A stretch of DNA of 58,687 nucleotides from the NCBI GenBank assembly GCA_028722305.1, contig JAQYHB010000008.1:1-58687 (forward strand), in the 5' to 3' direction. Source of the stretch: Spirochaetales bacterium. GTDB lineage: Bacteria; Spirochaetota; Spirochaetia; Sphaerochaetales; Sphaerochaetaceae. The translations under genes and the position numbers were made by a program. The notes under the pieces are model-generated. The model was not told the DNA's origin. It did no database searches and worked only from the letters and a program-made list of their open reading frames with translations. Within the stretch, counting starts at the first letter, position 1. Each line of letters opens with the position of its first letter. This document shows, piece after piece, positions 49,104-58,272 of this stretch.

Positions 49104-50381
49104 ATGAATTCGAGCAAGAACATCACGGTACTGGCTTTTGGAGTGGCTAGTCTCGACCACCCTTCGTTCAATCTGGTCGTCCTGGAGCAAGGACAGTTGG
49201 TACGGTACACCTACACCCATCAGGGACAGGACAAGGTGACCATCGCTCCCTGTGGGGAGCATGAGGTGGAAACCTGCGTTATCGACCATACGTCCGAAAT
49301 TGCCAGCGGGCTTGATTGTCCGACGTTGCTTGATTGCGGATGCCTGCTTGGCCATGACAAGACCCTTGAGCTGTACGTCAAGTTGCTGCCCAAGTTCGCA
49401 TGTGGCAAACAGACCTACCGGATCATGCAGACCTTCAAGGGAGCCGATCCGATGCGCCAGGTGAACTACCAGGCCCGCCAGACGATTGACGAGAAGGCGA
49501 GAATGACCGTAGCCCAGGCCAAAGAACTGGTTCCCTTCTTGGTGGAACCGGCAATCCAGCATGCCGAGAAATTGCTTGTCGCCACCGCTTTCCAGCAGGC
49601 GGGCAAACGGCTGATGTTCGGCAATGCCGTCGACTTTCGCCTGGTTGTCCAGCTGATCGCCACCTTCTGCCCGGGTAGCGAGCTGATTGACCGGATTCCC
49701 GCGCTATCCGCCCGCCCCATCAGCGATGAGCGCAAGAAACTGATTGCCGACATGAACGCGCTTTTGGGAGACCGCTTCAAGAAGCTTGGCGGCTATGCGT
49801 GGTATCAGGATCGTCCGGTCTATCCCTACAGCATCGACTTTGTCGTCGCGAAAGGCAACCAGGTCTTTGCCATCAAGGCCCTGCCCGATCCTGGATACAT
49901 CGCCGAGGATTTCCTCCAGCTCTGCCAGACCCAGCGTTTCGTCGGCTGTGTCTGCTTCGCCGGGGACGAGAGGCTGTACGACGCCAAGAGCTATCTGGAG
50001 AAGCACAAGAAGGTGGAACTGGATCCCGAAAGCAAGATCTCCATGCGGAAGGTCGAGCGCTCTCCGTACGAACTCCGCTGCATGATTTCCTATCTGATGG
50101 AGCATTCGATCGAGCGCAAGCATCGTGTCATCTGCGGGGGCTTCCAGAACGATCCTGGCTACGACCCAGCGTGTTTCATCCAATATGAGGACGGGACTCA
50201 GGTCGCCATGAATGTCCGCATCAACGAACCCCTGAACGAGGGAAAGCGCAAGGAATGGGTGGAAACCTCGGCCAAGATTCCCCAGATTACCTTCTGGGTC
50301 GACGTGGTTCCCGACAACCCGAAGGAGAAGAAGCTCTATCGCGGAAGCAAGATCCATATCAGCGAACATCCCCGCGGTTGA
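49104..50381 (+). CDS. Uncharacterised 425-residue protein
   Basis: 425 residues from the ATG at 49104; an upstream GTG at 49002 would add 34 unlikely residues. I do not recognise it. It has no signal peptide or membrane segment. A central stretch YPYSIDFVVAKGNQVFAIKA has the look of a PD-(D/E)XK-type core (acidic residue on one strand, then I-K on the next), but the evidence is slight. The C-terminal part has QITFWVDVVPDNPKEKKLYR. It is divergent from an XRE regulator. Function unknown. Confidence 0.6.
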   Translation: MNSSKNITVLAFGVASLDHPSFNLVVLEQGQLVRYTYTHQGQDKVTIAPCGEHEVETCVIDHTSEIASGLDCPTLLDCGCLLGHDKTLELYVKLLPKFACGKQTYRIMQTFKGADPMRQVNYQARQTIDEKARMTVAQAKELVPFLVEPAIQHAEKLLVATAFQQAGKRLMFGNAVDFRLVVQLIATFCPGSELIDRIPALSARPISDERKKLIADMNALLGDRFKKLGGYAWYQDRPVYPYSIDFVVAKGNQVFAIKALPDPGYIAEDFLQLCQTQRFVGCVCFAGDERLYDAKSYLEKHKKVELDPESKISMRKVERSPYELRCMISYLMEHSIERKHRVICGGFQNDPGYDPACFIQYEDGTQVAMNVRINEPLNEGKRKEWVETSAKIPQITFWVDVVPDNPKEKKLYRGSKIHISEHPRG

Positions 50382-50539
50382 TGTTCCAAGGGGCTCTGTA
50401 CTGATATTTGTGGGATGGAGCGGAAGAGGTTCGGGCACAACACACCGTTTACCGCGTGAGGAGTATCCGGCACGTATTTTTCGTGTGTACGGGATACTGG
50501 TCTGTTCTGCATGGTCGGGTACAACCCGATACGTTTCCC

Positions 50540-51772
50540 TCAGGCCAGCACCTCTTCCTTCCAGTCCTGGACGGTGTGGCCCGTGGAGGAGAATGCGATA
50601 CCCAAGAGGTGGATGGTCTTTCCTTTCTCCAGGCGGAACTTGTCGGCGTAGCGCTTCTCCTTGATCTGCCTCAATGCTGCCTCGGCACTCTTGTCCGCCT
50701 TGCACTCCATCACGTACACATGCCTGCCCGTCTCCACCGTAAGGTCGATCCTTCCTGCGCTCGTCCGGTCCTCGCCTGCCATCCGCACGTCAGCGCCCAT
50801 CGCCGCCACCAGGGCGTCCACTATCTGCGCGAAGAACGCGGCCAGCAACTCCATGAACGAGGCCGTCCCCCCTTCCTTCAGCTTGTGCTCCATCGTCATG
50901 ACGACGTTCTGGCTCGTCGGGCCGTACAGCCTCCTCAGCAGGCTCTTGCTGTAGGCGTTCCTCACCTCGGCGTTCGGGAACCGCAGCATCAGCATGCTCT
51001 CGTCGCCGGACTCGATGGTCAGGTACCCCGTCTGCAAAAGGAACGCCTGCACCTTGTCAGCGTCCCCCTTCATCCTGCCCAGCATCGTCGCGTACGCAGG
51101 CGCCAGGCTCAGGTCGTTCAGGTTGTTCAGCCCGGAGAACACCCCCATCTTCGCGTGCTTCGTCACTCCCGTCATGAACACGAAGCGGAGCAGCTCCCCC
51201 TTCGCCTTGATCACCTGGTAGAAGCCCCTGAGCGTGTCCCGCAGTTTCCCCACGTTCTTCCCCAGCGCGTTGTCCGACACCACCTTGTCGTACTCGTCGA
51301 TCAAGACGACCACTTTCCCCAAGGCTGACAAGCCGTCAATCAAGTCGGAGAATATCTCGTCTGCATCCTGTGCTTGGTCCAATGGAGCGATGCCATAGCA
51401 TACGGCGGCCTGGATCATGGCCTTCTTCAGCCAAGATTCCAATCCCTCTGCCGTCTTTTCCCGGCAGTTCCCGAAGTCGATGTGGATGATAGGGTAGGTC
51501 TTCCAGTCGTAATCGGTCTGGTCGATGGCGAGCCCCTTGAACAACTCCCTCCTGCCTTGGAAGATCGCCTCAAGCGTGGAGACGGTCAGCGTCTTCCCGA
51601 AACGGCGGGGACGGGAAAGGAAGCACATGTTGTCTTCCTGACGGACAAGGGAATGCAGGTACGCGGTCTTGTCCACGTACAGGTGTCCTTCTTTCCTGAC
51701 TGTCTCGAAGGAACTGTACGACGTCGTGATTTTCTGTCCTGGGTCTGCATGCCTCAAGCATACCACAGCCAT
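50540..51772 (-). CDS. AAA-ATPase-like / PD-(D/E)XK protein with internal deletion
   Basis: 410 residues from the ATG at 51772. The N-terminal ATPase (PF09820-like) has LYVDKTAYLHSLV, LSRPRRFGKTLTVSTLEAIF (Walker A-like) and VVVLIDEYDKVV (Walker B). The C-terminal PDDEXK_9-like nuclease has GRIDLTVETGRHVYVMECKA. Between them, APAYATMLG runs almost directly into FLLQTGYLTIES; family members normally have about 110-130 residues there, including the WYNGY and YWFETGTP motifs. The start also seems shifted: alignment with the related gene at 58273 places the original ATG one frame away. It may be non-functional or a shortened variant. Function of the family is unclear. Confidence 0.75.
   Translation of the reverse strand: MAVVCLRHADPGQKITTSYSSFETVRKEGHLYVDKTAYLHSLVRQEDNMCFLSRPRRFGKTLTVSTLEAIFQGRRELFKGLAIDQTDYDWKTYPIIHIDFGNCREKTAEGLESWLKKAMIQAAVCYGIAPLDQAQDADEIFSDLIDGLSALGKVVVLIDEYDKVVSDNALGKNVGKLRDTLRGFYQVIKAKGELLRFVFMTGVTKHAKMGVFSGLNNLNDLSLAPAYATMLGRMKGDADKVQAFLLQTGYLTIESGDESMLMLRFPNAEVRNAYSKSLLRRLYGPTSQNVVMTMEHKLKEGGTASFMELLAAFFAQIVDALVAAMGADVRMAGEDRTSAGRIDLTVETGRHVYVMECKADKSAEAALRQIKEKRYADKFRLEKGKTIHLLGIAFSSTGHTVQDWKEEVLA
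51464..51679 (-). repeat. Inverted copy of the AAA-ATPase-like ATP-binding segment (partner 58345-58560)
   Basis: These 216 bases align without gaps to 58345-58560 on the opposite strand. The last 45 or so bases (toward 51464) are identical, and a further block of about 90 bases differs at about seven positions. The two copies are roughly 6.7 kb apart in inverted orientation. Confidence 0.8.
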
Positions 51773-51969
51773 GCGCGAATGGCAAAGAACGCCCATTTTA
51801 CGGTACGGACATCGATTCTTGCGCCAAATCCGGATGGCACCGCTCAGACTGCCGTTCAGAGGGGCTTCGAAAGCGGACGATGTGCACGCAAGAGAGCTTC
51901 TCGTTTCCAGACAATTCCAGATGACGAAATGAACAAAAAAAGCACGAAATCGTGTTTGAAAATATATAG

Positions 51970-51997
51970 TTGACGGTTGCCTCAAACAATTTACAAT
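51970..51997 (+). promoter_or_regulatory. Sigma-70 promoter of the first ABC binding-protein gene
   Basis: TTGACG at 51970-51975 and TACAAT at 51992-51997, 16 bases apart, 31 bases before the ATG at 52029. AAAAGGAG follows at 52013-52020. Confidence 0.6.
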
Positions 51998-52028
51998 GAA
52001 TAACATCTACTCAAAAGGAGATTCTGTC

Positions 52029-53096
52029 ATGCGTAGGAAACTGATTGCATTCATGGCAATGGTGGCCCTTTGCGGGGCCGCGTTCGGGCAAGGGAGCAAG
52101 GAAACGGCATCGGAGGGAACTGCCGCTTCTGGCGACCTTGGCAAGAAACTGGTGGTCTATTCCACCCAGACCGACCCGGACATCGAGGTGGTTGTCGGTG
52201 GATTCGAGAAAACGTATGGTATCGACGTCGAGGTGATCAACGGGTCTGCCGGCGAGCTTCGTTCCCGGATTGCGAGCGAGGCAGGGAATCCTCAGGCTGA
52301 CGTGATGTGGGGCGGGCTCAGCCAGAGTGACGGAAACGCCTATGCGGACCTGTTCGAGCCATATGTCTCCCCGCTGAACGAGGAGTTGTACGAGGAGTAC
52401 CGGTCGGACAACGGGTTCTACAACTATCCGAACGTCCAATTGGTCAACCTGATTGTCAACACCGACCTGGCGGCGAAGCTTGGTGTCGAGATCAACGGCT
52501 ATGAGGACCTGCTGGACCCGAGACTCAAGGGCAAGATCATCTGTGCGGATCCTACCTCCTCGTCTTCGGCATGGCGCCATCTGACCACCATGCTCCTGGT
52601 GATGGGCGGCTATGACTCGCAGGCGAGCTGGGATTACATCGAGAAGCTGATGGCAAACATGGACGGCATCATGAGCGGCAGTAGCTCCTACTGCTACAAG
52701 TCCGTCGCGGACGGCGAGTATGTCGTCGGGCTCTCCTACGAGGATGGGGATGCGCAGCTTGTGGTGCAGGGCGCTCCAAACATCAAGCTGGTCTACATGA
52801 AGGAAGGAACGACCGGCTGTGCTTTTGGCGGTGCAGTCGTGAAGGGGGCGAAGCATATGGCCGCCGCCAAGGCATTCATCGACTACATGCTTTCTGTCAA
52901 GTGCCAGGAAGAGCGCAACGCCAAGTTGCATATTTTCCGTTCCACCAACAAGAAGGTGGCTTTCGATGCCACCTATATTCCTTCCTATGACTCGATTGTG
53001 GTCAAGCACGAGGACTATGCGTATCTTGCCGCCCACAAGCAGGAGATCAAGGACCGCTGGACCAGTTCTTGGTCGAGAATCACCGGGCGTAAGTAA
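52029..53096 (+). CDS. ABC transporter substrate-binding protein 1 (FbpA/AfuA-type)
   Basis: 355 residues from the ATG at 52029 with AAAAGGAG upstream. The signal peptide MRRKLIAFMAMVALCGAAFG leads to QGSKETASEG. The fold is the class used by Fbp/Afu iron and related organophosphate/spermidine importers: LVVYSTQTDPDIEVVVGGFE, ADVMWGG, YEDLLDPRLKGKIICADPTS and GEYVVGLSYEDGDAQL. It is a paralogue of the protein at 56038-57090, about half identical by eye. A terminator separates it from the ATPase gene. The ligand (iron, phosphonate, sugar phosphate or other) is not clear. Confidence 0.88.
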   Translation: MRRKLIAFMAMVALCGAAFGQGSKETASEGTAASGDLGKKLVVYSTQTDPDIEVVVGGFEKTYGIDVEVINGSAGELRSRIASEAGNPQADVMWGGLSQSDGNAYADLFEPYVSPLNEELYEEYRSDNGFYNYPNVQLVNLIVNTDLAAKLGVEINGYEDLLDPRLKGKIICADPTSSSSAWRHLTTMLLVMGGYDSQASWDYIEKLMANMDGIMSGSSSYCYKSVADGEYVVGLSYEDGDAQLVVQGAPNIKLVYMKEGTTGCAFGGAVVKGAKHMAAAKAFIDYMLSVKCQEERNAKLHIFRSTNKKVAFDATYIPSYDSIVVKHEDYAYLAAHKQEIKDRWTSSWSRITGRK

Positions 53097-53123
53097 CGGC
53101 ATTTCTTGACAACGTGCGCCGAT

Positions 53124-53157
53124 AAGGAGGGGAATCTGACGAGTTCCTCTCCTTTTC
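53124..53157 (+). terminator. Rho-independent terminator after binding protein 1
   Basis: Stem AAGGAGGGGAA (53124-53134) / TTCCTCTCCTT (53144-53154) with one G-T pair and a nine-base loop, closing in a short T-rich run. It lies 27 bases after the stop, ahead of a separate promoter for the ATPase. Confidence 0.75.
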
Positions 53158-53173
53158 CAGTACCTGAATTTGT

Positions 53174-53201
53174 TTGACATCTCTTGGGTTGCAGGTAAAC
53201 T
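53174..53201 (+). promoter_or_regulatory. Sigma-70 promoter of the ABC ATPase-permease operon
   Basis: TTGACA at 53174-53179 and TAAACT at 53196-53201 with 16-base spacing, 42 bases before the ATPase ATG. It follows directly after the terminator. Confidence 0.55.
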
Positions 53202-53243
53202 GAATGTTACGAAAGTATGAAGAAAGTATGAAAAGGGGAAAAC

Positions 53244-54356
53244 ATGAGCGTTGAGATTCGTATCAGGGGAGCAATTAAACGATATGCGGATTCGGCAGAT
53301 CCGGTCATCAATGGTCTGGACCTGACGGTCAAACCGGGGGAGTTCTTCACTCTGCTGGGACCTTCGGGATGTGGCAAGACCACCCTGCTGCGGATGATTG
53401 CGGGCTTCAACACCATCGAAGGCGGAGACTTCTATTTCAACGATCAGCGGATCAACGATCTCGATCCGTCCAAGCGCAACATCGGCATGGTGTTCCAGAA
53501 CTACGCCATCTTCCCGAACATGACGGTCCGTAAGAATGTCGCCTTCGGCCTGAAGAACCGCAAGCTTCCCAAGGAAGAAATCGCCTCCCGTTGCGACGAA
53601 TTCCTCAAGCTGATGCAGATCGAGCAGTTGGCTGACCGCATGCCCGAAAAACTTTCCGGCGGACAGCAACAACGTGTCGCCCTTGCCCGCGCCCTATGCA
53701 TCCGTCCTGACGTGCTGCTGATGGACGAGCCGCTTTCCAATCTGGATGCGAAGCTTCGGGTGGAGATGCGCTCCATCATCAAGGAAATCCAGCACAAGGT
53801 CGGTATCACCTGCATCTACGTGACCCACGACCAGGAGGAGGCCATGGCGATCAGCGACCGTATCGCTGTCATGAAAGGCGGAGTGATCCAGCACATCGGA
53901 ACCCCGAAGAACATCTACCAGCGTCCTTCCAACAGCTTTGTCGCCAGCTTCATCGGCCGTTCGAACATGCTCAGGGGGAAGCTGAAGATGACGGGAGGGG
54001 AGCCGCACCTGCTGGTCGAAGGGCTCGATGTGGTTGTCGGCCATGTGAAGAAGGAAATGCGCAAGGACCAGGATGTCCTGGTTTCCGTACGCCCCGAGGA
54101 CCTTCTGATGGGTGGCGAGACTGCCATGAAGGGGATAATTGACGATGGCGTGTTCCTTGGTCTGGACACCCACTACTTCATGCATCTGCCTGATGGGCAG
54201 GAGGTAATCTCCATCGGCGTCTCCTCGATAGAGAACACCATTCCGAAAGGCGAGCAGGTCTCGCTTTCGGTCAACGTCTCCAAAATCAACATCTTCACTT
54301 CCGACGGATCGGCCAATATCCTGGAAGGAGTGAGGAACGACAACGTCACCGAGTGA
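53244..54356 (+). CDS. ABC transporter ATP-binding protein (FbpC/PotA-type)
   Basis: 370 residues. Walker A LLGPSGCGKTT near residue 37-47, Q-loop NYAIFPNMTV, signature LSGGQQQRVALARAL near 136, Walker B VLLMDEPLSNLDAK and switch histidine VTHDQEEAMAISDR. The C-terminal third is a TOBE-like regulatory domain (VLVSVRPEDLL). AAAAGGGGAAAAC precedes the ATG. It energises the fused permease encoded next. The Q-loop and TOBE pattern suits the iron/spermidine/phosphonate class. Confidence 0.93.
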   Translation: MSVEIRIRGAIKRYADSADPVINGLDLTVKPGEFFTLLGPSGCGKTTLLRMIAGFNTIEGGDFYFNDQRINDLDPSKRNIGMVFQNYAIFPNMTVRKNVAFGLKNRKLPKEEIASRCDEFLKLMQIEQLADRMPEKLSGGQQQRVALARALCIRPDVLLMDEPLSNLDAKLRVEMRSIIKEIQHKVGITCIYVTHDQEEAMAISDRIAVMKGGVIQHIGTPKNIYQRPSNSFVASFIGRSNMLRGKLKMTGGEPHLLVEGLDVVVGHVKKEMRKDQDVLVSVRPEDLLMGGETAMKGIIDDGVFLGLDTHYFMHLPDGQEVISIGVSSIENTIPKGEQVSLSVNVSKINIFTSDGSANILEGVRNDNVTE

Positions 54357-54364
54357 GGCCGCAG

Positions 54365-56008
54365 ATGAGAAGACGCTTTGATATGTGGAGCGGGGTGACG
54401 GTACTTTTCCTTGCGCTGTTCGCCCTCATCCTGGTCTATCCGATGTTCCTGCTCCTGAAAGAGTCGGTTGTCAATCCCCAGGGGCAGTTCACGTGGGAGA
54501 ACTTCGTCAAGTTCTTCAGCCAGCCGTATTACAGCAGGACGATCGGCAACAGCTTCAAGGTGACTGTCGCCATCACGTTCGTCACCCTGTTGCTCGGGAT
54601 TCCACTTTCCTACTTCTATTCGTTCTACCAGCTGAAGGGGGCGAAGCTGGTCTTTGTCATCAGCATCCTTTGCTCGATGAGCGCCCCGTTCATCGGTGCC
54701 TATTCGTGGATATTGCTGTTGGGCCGCAGTGGCGTCATCACTGTCCTGCTTCGCAAGGCGGGAATCGAGCTGCCCAGCATTTACGGGTTCAACGGCATCC
54801 TGCTGGTGCAGACCTTGAAGCTCTTTCCGCTGGTGTTCATTTACATGAACGGGGCTTTCCGCAACATCGACAACACGCTGATCGAGGCGTCGGCCAATTT
54901 GGGATGCACGGGAGTGAAACGCTTCTTCAAGGTGATTCTCGCCCTGTGCATGCCCACGGTCCTGGCTGCCGCCCTGATTGTCTTCATGCGTGCCTTCGCC
55001 GATTTCGGAACCCCGCTGTTGATTGGCGAGGGATACCGGACCTTCCCGGTCGAGATCTACAACCAGTACCTGGGAGAGAACGGTACCGACCATAACTTCG
55101 CGGCGGCCATCAGTGTGATCGCCATCGTGATCACCGCCTTGGTCTTCTTCCTGCAGAAGTGGGCTACGGGACATTTCCGTTTTTCCATCAACGCGCTGCA
55201 CCCGATCCAGAAACGCAAGCCCCATGGTCTTGCAGGAGTACTGATGTACCTGTACACCTACCTGTTGCTTGCCATGGCTTTCCTGCCCCAGGTCTATATC
55301 ATCTATCTTTCTTTCCGGAACTGCGACCAAGCGGTCTTCAAGCCGGGTTTCTCGATGGGGAACTACCAGAACGCCATGCGCCATCTGCTCGGGCGTTCGG
55401 TCCGTAACACGATCTTCATCGGTGCCGGGGCGCTGGCGGTGATCATCATCTTCGCTGTCCTGATCGCCTATCTGGTGGTGCGTCGCTCTTCGGTGCTGAA
55501 CCATACGATCGACACGCTCTCCATGCTGCCCTACATCATGCCTGGTTCCGTCATCGGCATCGCCTTGGTCCTGGCCTTCGGCCACAAGCCCTTCGCCTTG
55601 ACCGGAACGGTGTTGATCATGATCATCTCGTTCGTCATCAGGCGAATGCCCTACACGATCCGTTCGGCCAACGCTACGTTGATGCAGATACCGATGAGCA
55701 TCGAGGAGGCTTCGATTTCTCTGGGCACCAGCAAGCTGAAGACCTTTGTCTCGATTACCGTGCCGATGATGAGCAGCGGCATTCTTTCCGGCGCCATTTT
55801 GAGCTGGGTCTCGATCGTGACCGAGCTTTCCAGCTCGATCATCCTGTACAACAACCGCAACATCACGCTCACCATGAGCGCCTATGTCGCTATCAGCCGT
55901 GGCAACTACGGATTGGCTTGCGCCTTCAGCGCAATCCTCACCGCGCTGACCATGGTTTCCTTGCTGGTCTACCTGAAGGCAAGCAAATCGGAGGATATCG
56001 CACTGTAA
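54365..56008 (+). CDS. ABC transporter fused permease (FbpB-type, two permease domains)
   Basis: 547 residues from the ATG at 54365, with GAGG seven bases upstream; a GTG at 54353 would overlap the ATPase stop. About twelve membrane helices in two homologous halves are seen. The first EAA loop is NTLIEASANLGCTGVKRFFK, the second is MSIEEASISLGTSKLKTFVS. This two-in-one layout is typical of FbpB/AfuB importers. It interacts with the ATPase at 53244 and is served by either of the two flanking binding proteins. Confidence 0.92.
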   Translation: MRRRFDMWSGVTVLFLALFALILVYPMFLLLKESVVNPQGQFTWENFVKFFSQPYYSRTIGNSFKVTVAITFVTLLLGIPLSYFYSFYQLKGAKLVFVISILCSMSAPFIGAYSWILLLGRSGVITVLLRKAGIELPSIYGFNGILLVQTLKLFPLVFIYMNGAFRNIDNTLIEASANLGCTGVKRFFKVILALCMPTVLAAALIVFMRAFADFGTPLLIGEGYRTFPVEIYNQYLGENGTDHNFAAAISVIAIVITALVFFLQKWATGHFRFSINALHPIQKRKPHGLAGVLMYLYTYLLLAMAFLPQVYIIYLSFRNCDQAVFKPGFSMGNYQNAMRHLLGRSVRNTIFIGAGALAVIIIFAVLIAYLVVRRSSVLNHTIDTLSMLPYIMPGSVIGIALVLAFGHKPFALTGTVLIMIISFVIRRMPYTIRSANATLMQIPMSIEEASISLGTSKLKTFVSITVPMMSSGILSGAILSWVSIVTELSSSIILYNNRNITLTMSAYVAISRGNYGLACAFSAILTALTMVSLLVYLKASKSEDIAL

Positions 56009-56037
56009 GTTTCAAACAAACCAAAAGGAGGTTTCCG

Positions 56038-57090
56038 GTGAAACGTGCATTGAGTATTGCTGTAGTGGGTTTGCTGGGTACCGCGATGGTATTCGCAAAC
56101 GGGTCGAAGGAGTCGTCCTCCGCGCAGGGCGGCGATGGGCTGGAAAAGAATCTGGTCCTCTATTCTTCCATGACGGAAAACGACTTGGACAATCTGATCC
56201 GGTTGTTCAATGAGAAGTACCCCGGAGTCGAGGTCGAGGTGGTCAACGGGAGCGGCGGTGAGCTTACCGCCCGTATCACGGCAGAGAAGGACAATCCCCA
56301 GGGTGATGTCATGTGGGGCGCCCTCGGCAACAGCGATGGCGATACCCATAGTGCGGTCTTCGAGCATTATCTTTCTCCGTACGAGGAGGAAGTCATGCCC
56401 GACTATCGCTCCAACAACGGGTTCTATAATTTCGACCACCTGTCCACGACGGTATTCTGCGTCAATACGGAATTGGAAAAACAGCTCGGCCTGGATATCA
56501 AGGGCTATGCCGACCTGCTCGACCCGAAGCTCAAGGGCCGCATCGTCCTCTCTGATCCGAACTCGTCTTCCGCCGCATGGAACAACCTGCAGAACATGAT
56601 GGCTGTCTTCGGCAACGACAGTCCCGAGGTATGGAACTACATCGAGAAGCTGATGCGGAACGGGCTGGTCATCTCGACTTCTTCTTCTGTCTGCTTCAAG
56701 GCCGTGCAGTCCGGCGAGTATGTCGTCGGACTGACCTACGAGGATGGTGCCAGCACGCTCCTGAAGAGTGGCGCCACCAACATCCGCATGGTCTACCCGG
56801 CCGAGGGCGCTTCCGCCAACGCGTTTGGCTGTGCCGTCATCCAGGGCGCCAAGCATCCGAAAGCCGCGCGTGCCATGGTCGACTTCCTGATGAGCGCCGA
56901 TGGCCAGAGCGCGCTGGGTAGCGCGCTCGGGACGCTACGCTTCACCAACAGCAAGGCGAAGTATGCTTCTCCGTATCTGCCGGCGAGCGACACGATCAAG
57001 TGGGTGACCCGTGACGTGAAGTGGCTGACCGCCAACAAGAAGGCCCTGCTGGCCAAGTGGAACGACCTGGTCACCAAGGTCCATAAATAA
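56038..57090 (+). CDS. ABC transporter substrate-binding protein 2 (FbpA/AfuA-type)
   Basis: 350 residues. The start is the GTG at 56038, with AAAGGAGG six bases upstream; there is no ATG in frame with a ribosome site. The signal peptide (MKRALSIAVVGLLGTAMVFA when read with Met) leads to NGSKESSSAQ. It shares the fold and many motifs with binding protein 1: VEVVNGSGGELTARI, GDVMWGALGNSDG, YADLLDPKLKGRIVLSDPNS and GEYVVGLTYEDGAST. It is the third gene of the ATPase-permease operon. Having two binding proteins suggests two ligands or two expression regimes. Confidence 0.9.
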   Translation: MKRALSIAVVGLLGTAMVFANGSKESSSAQGGDGLEKNLVLYSSMTENDLDNLIRLFNEKYPGVEVEVVNGSGGELTARITAEKDNPQGDVMWGALGNSDGDTHSAVFEHYLSPYEEEVMPDYRSNNGFYNFDHLSTTVFCVNTELEKQLGLDIKGYADLLDPKLKGRIVLSDPNSSSAAWNNLQNMMAVFGNDSPEVWNYIEKLMRNGLVISTSSSVCFKAVQSGEYVVGLTYEDGASTLLKSGATNIRMVYPAEGASANAFGCAVIQGAKHPKAARAMVDFLMSADGQSALGSALGTLRFTNSKAKYASPYLPASDTIKWVTRDVKWLTANKKALLAKWNDLVTKVHK

Positions 57091-57111
57091 AGGCTTCCTG
57101 CGCGTTTTGAA

Positions 57112-57135
57112 GGGGGTGCCCTGACGGGTGCCCCC
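57112..57135 (+). terminator. Hairpin after binding protein 2, probable terminator
   Basis: Arms GGGGGTGCCC and GGGTGCCCCC pair over ten bases including two central G-T pairs around a TGAC loop, 21 bases after the stop. The following bases are only moderately T-rich, so it is a weaker candidate than the others. Confidence 0.5.
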
Positions 57136-57235
57136 GTTACGTTCTCATACGCACTCTCTTGGAGCGGCCGGCTGCAAAAAGGCAATCCGGGACAGGGCCC
57201 CCTGTATGCGGCACTGCCACAAGGACGGACAAAGC

Positions 57236-57981
57236 ATGAACTATTTGCGGATAACGACAGACAACATCGACAAGGAACATATCTGCTGCGCCATGTCAGG
57301 CAAACAGAGCCTTGCGAAGAAAGAGTGGCTCTAGCAGCGGTTTGCCGAGGGCTTGGTTTTTTATCGCAGCGAAGAACGCGGTAAATGCTTTATCGAGTAC
57401 ATTCCGGCAGAGAACGCATGGATTCCTATCGACGCAGGCGGGTATCTCTCCATCAACTGCCTGTGGGTTTCCGGCTCCATGAAAGGGCATGGATACTCCA
57501 ACGACCTGCTTGGCGAATGTGTCCGTGACGCAAAAGCGCAGGGGAGAAAAGGACTTTGCATCCTATGCGCCGAGGGGCGCAAGCGCGAGTTTCTTGCAGA
57601 CCCGAAATTCCTTGCCACAAGGGCTTTGCCGTCGCGGACACCTCCGATTGCGGCATTACACTGAGGTATCTGCCGCTGATGGAGGGAGCAAAACCGCCCC
57701 GATTCAAGGACTGCGCCAAGCATCCGCAGACCGGCGGGGACGGCTTTGTCCTCTTCTATACCGACCAATGCCCTTATACGTGCTATTGGGTGCCGAAAGT
57801 GGAAGAAGTAGCAAAGGAGCATGGTATTCCACTAAAAGCCATCCATATCACCACGAAAGAAGCTGCCCGGAATGTGCCTGCCCCGGTGACGACCTACGCT
57901 CTGTTCCGGAACGGGAAATTCGTGACGCAGGGTATCCAGTCGGATAAGAAGTTTCTGAAACTGGCAGGGATGAAGCAGTAG
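57236..57981 (+). pseudogene. Decayed GNAT N-acetyltransferase with YoaP domain
   Basis: The ATG at 57236 opens MNYLRITTDNIDKEHICCAM, the usual start of GNAT-YoaP proteins. An in-frame TAG at 57332-57334 interrupts it; the frame then continues (QRFAEGLVFYRSEERGKCFI, IPIDAGGYLSINCLWVSG) and shifts near 57608-57615, where KFL should join CHKGFAVADTS. The YoaP part ends intact at 57981 (FVLFYTDQCPYTCYWVPKVE, YALFRNGKFVTQG). Two independent lesions make loss of function likely. The intact family is a cytoplasmic acetyltransferase of unclear substrate. Confidence 0.8.
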
Positions 57982-58176
57982 CCGTTGTGGGTGATGTTGC
58001 CGCATAGATTGGGCATGTTGCAAGCGGAAGCGGCAAGACGGTGGGCATCCCGCGATACTGGTTGCAAAGACTTTCAGGTTTGCATCGGAATTTTGTGGGA
58101 TAGCCGGTTTTGCGAGTGCTTGCGGGAACATCGTTCACGTTCGAGACAACAAACTTCTCAGAGTTCCAACAGGGCG

Positions 58177-58272
58177 GCAGTCTGAACGGCGCCACCCGGA
58201 TGTGAGACAAGAACCAACACTCTGAAATGGGCGTCCTTTGCCACAAGCCCAAGGCTGTGGTATCCTTTAATC
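58177..58272 (+). repeat. Conserved upstream segment shared by the two AAA-ATPase-like genes
   Basis: GGCAGTCTGAACGGCGCCAC, then a divergent stretch, AAATGGGCGT and GGCTGTGGTAT, precede the ATG at 58273. The minus-strand gene at 51772 carries related elements in the same order (GGCAGTCTGAGCGGTGCCAT, AAATGGGCGT, GGCTGTGGTAT). The homology therefore extends about 95 bases upstream of the coding sequence, which suggests duplication of gene plus leader. Confidence 0.6.

Noticed and set aside
50515-50529. Hairpin TCGGGT-ACA-ACCCGA near the end of the AAA-ATPase-like gene
   Set aside because: Short stem, three-base loop and no T-run on either strand; not enough to call a terminator.
54173-55585. 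470-codon minus-strand open frame opposite the ABC permease
   Set aside because: The product is Gln/Asp/His-rich without family motifs; the plus strand encodes a clear FbpB-type permease.
57236-57664. UAG at 57332 as a recoded or read-through codon
   Set aside because: A second lesion downstream in the same gene makes ordinary decay the simpler explanation.
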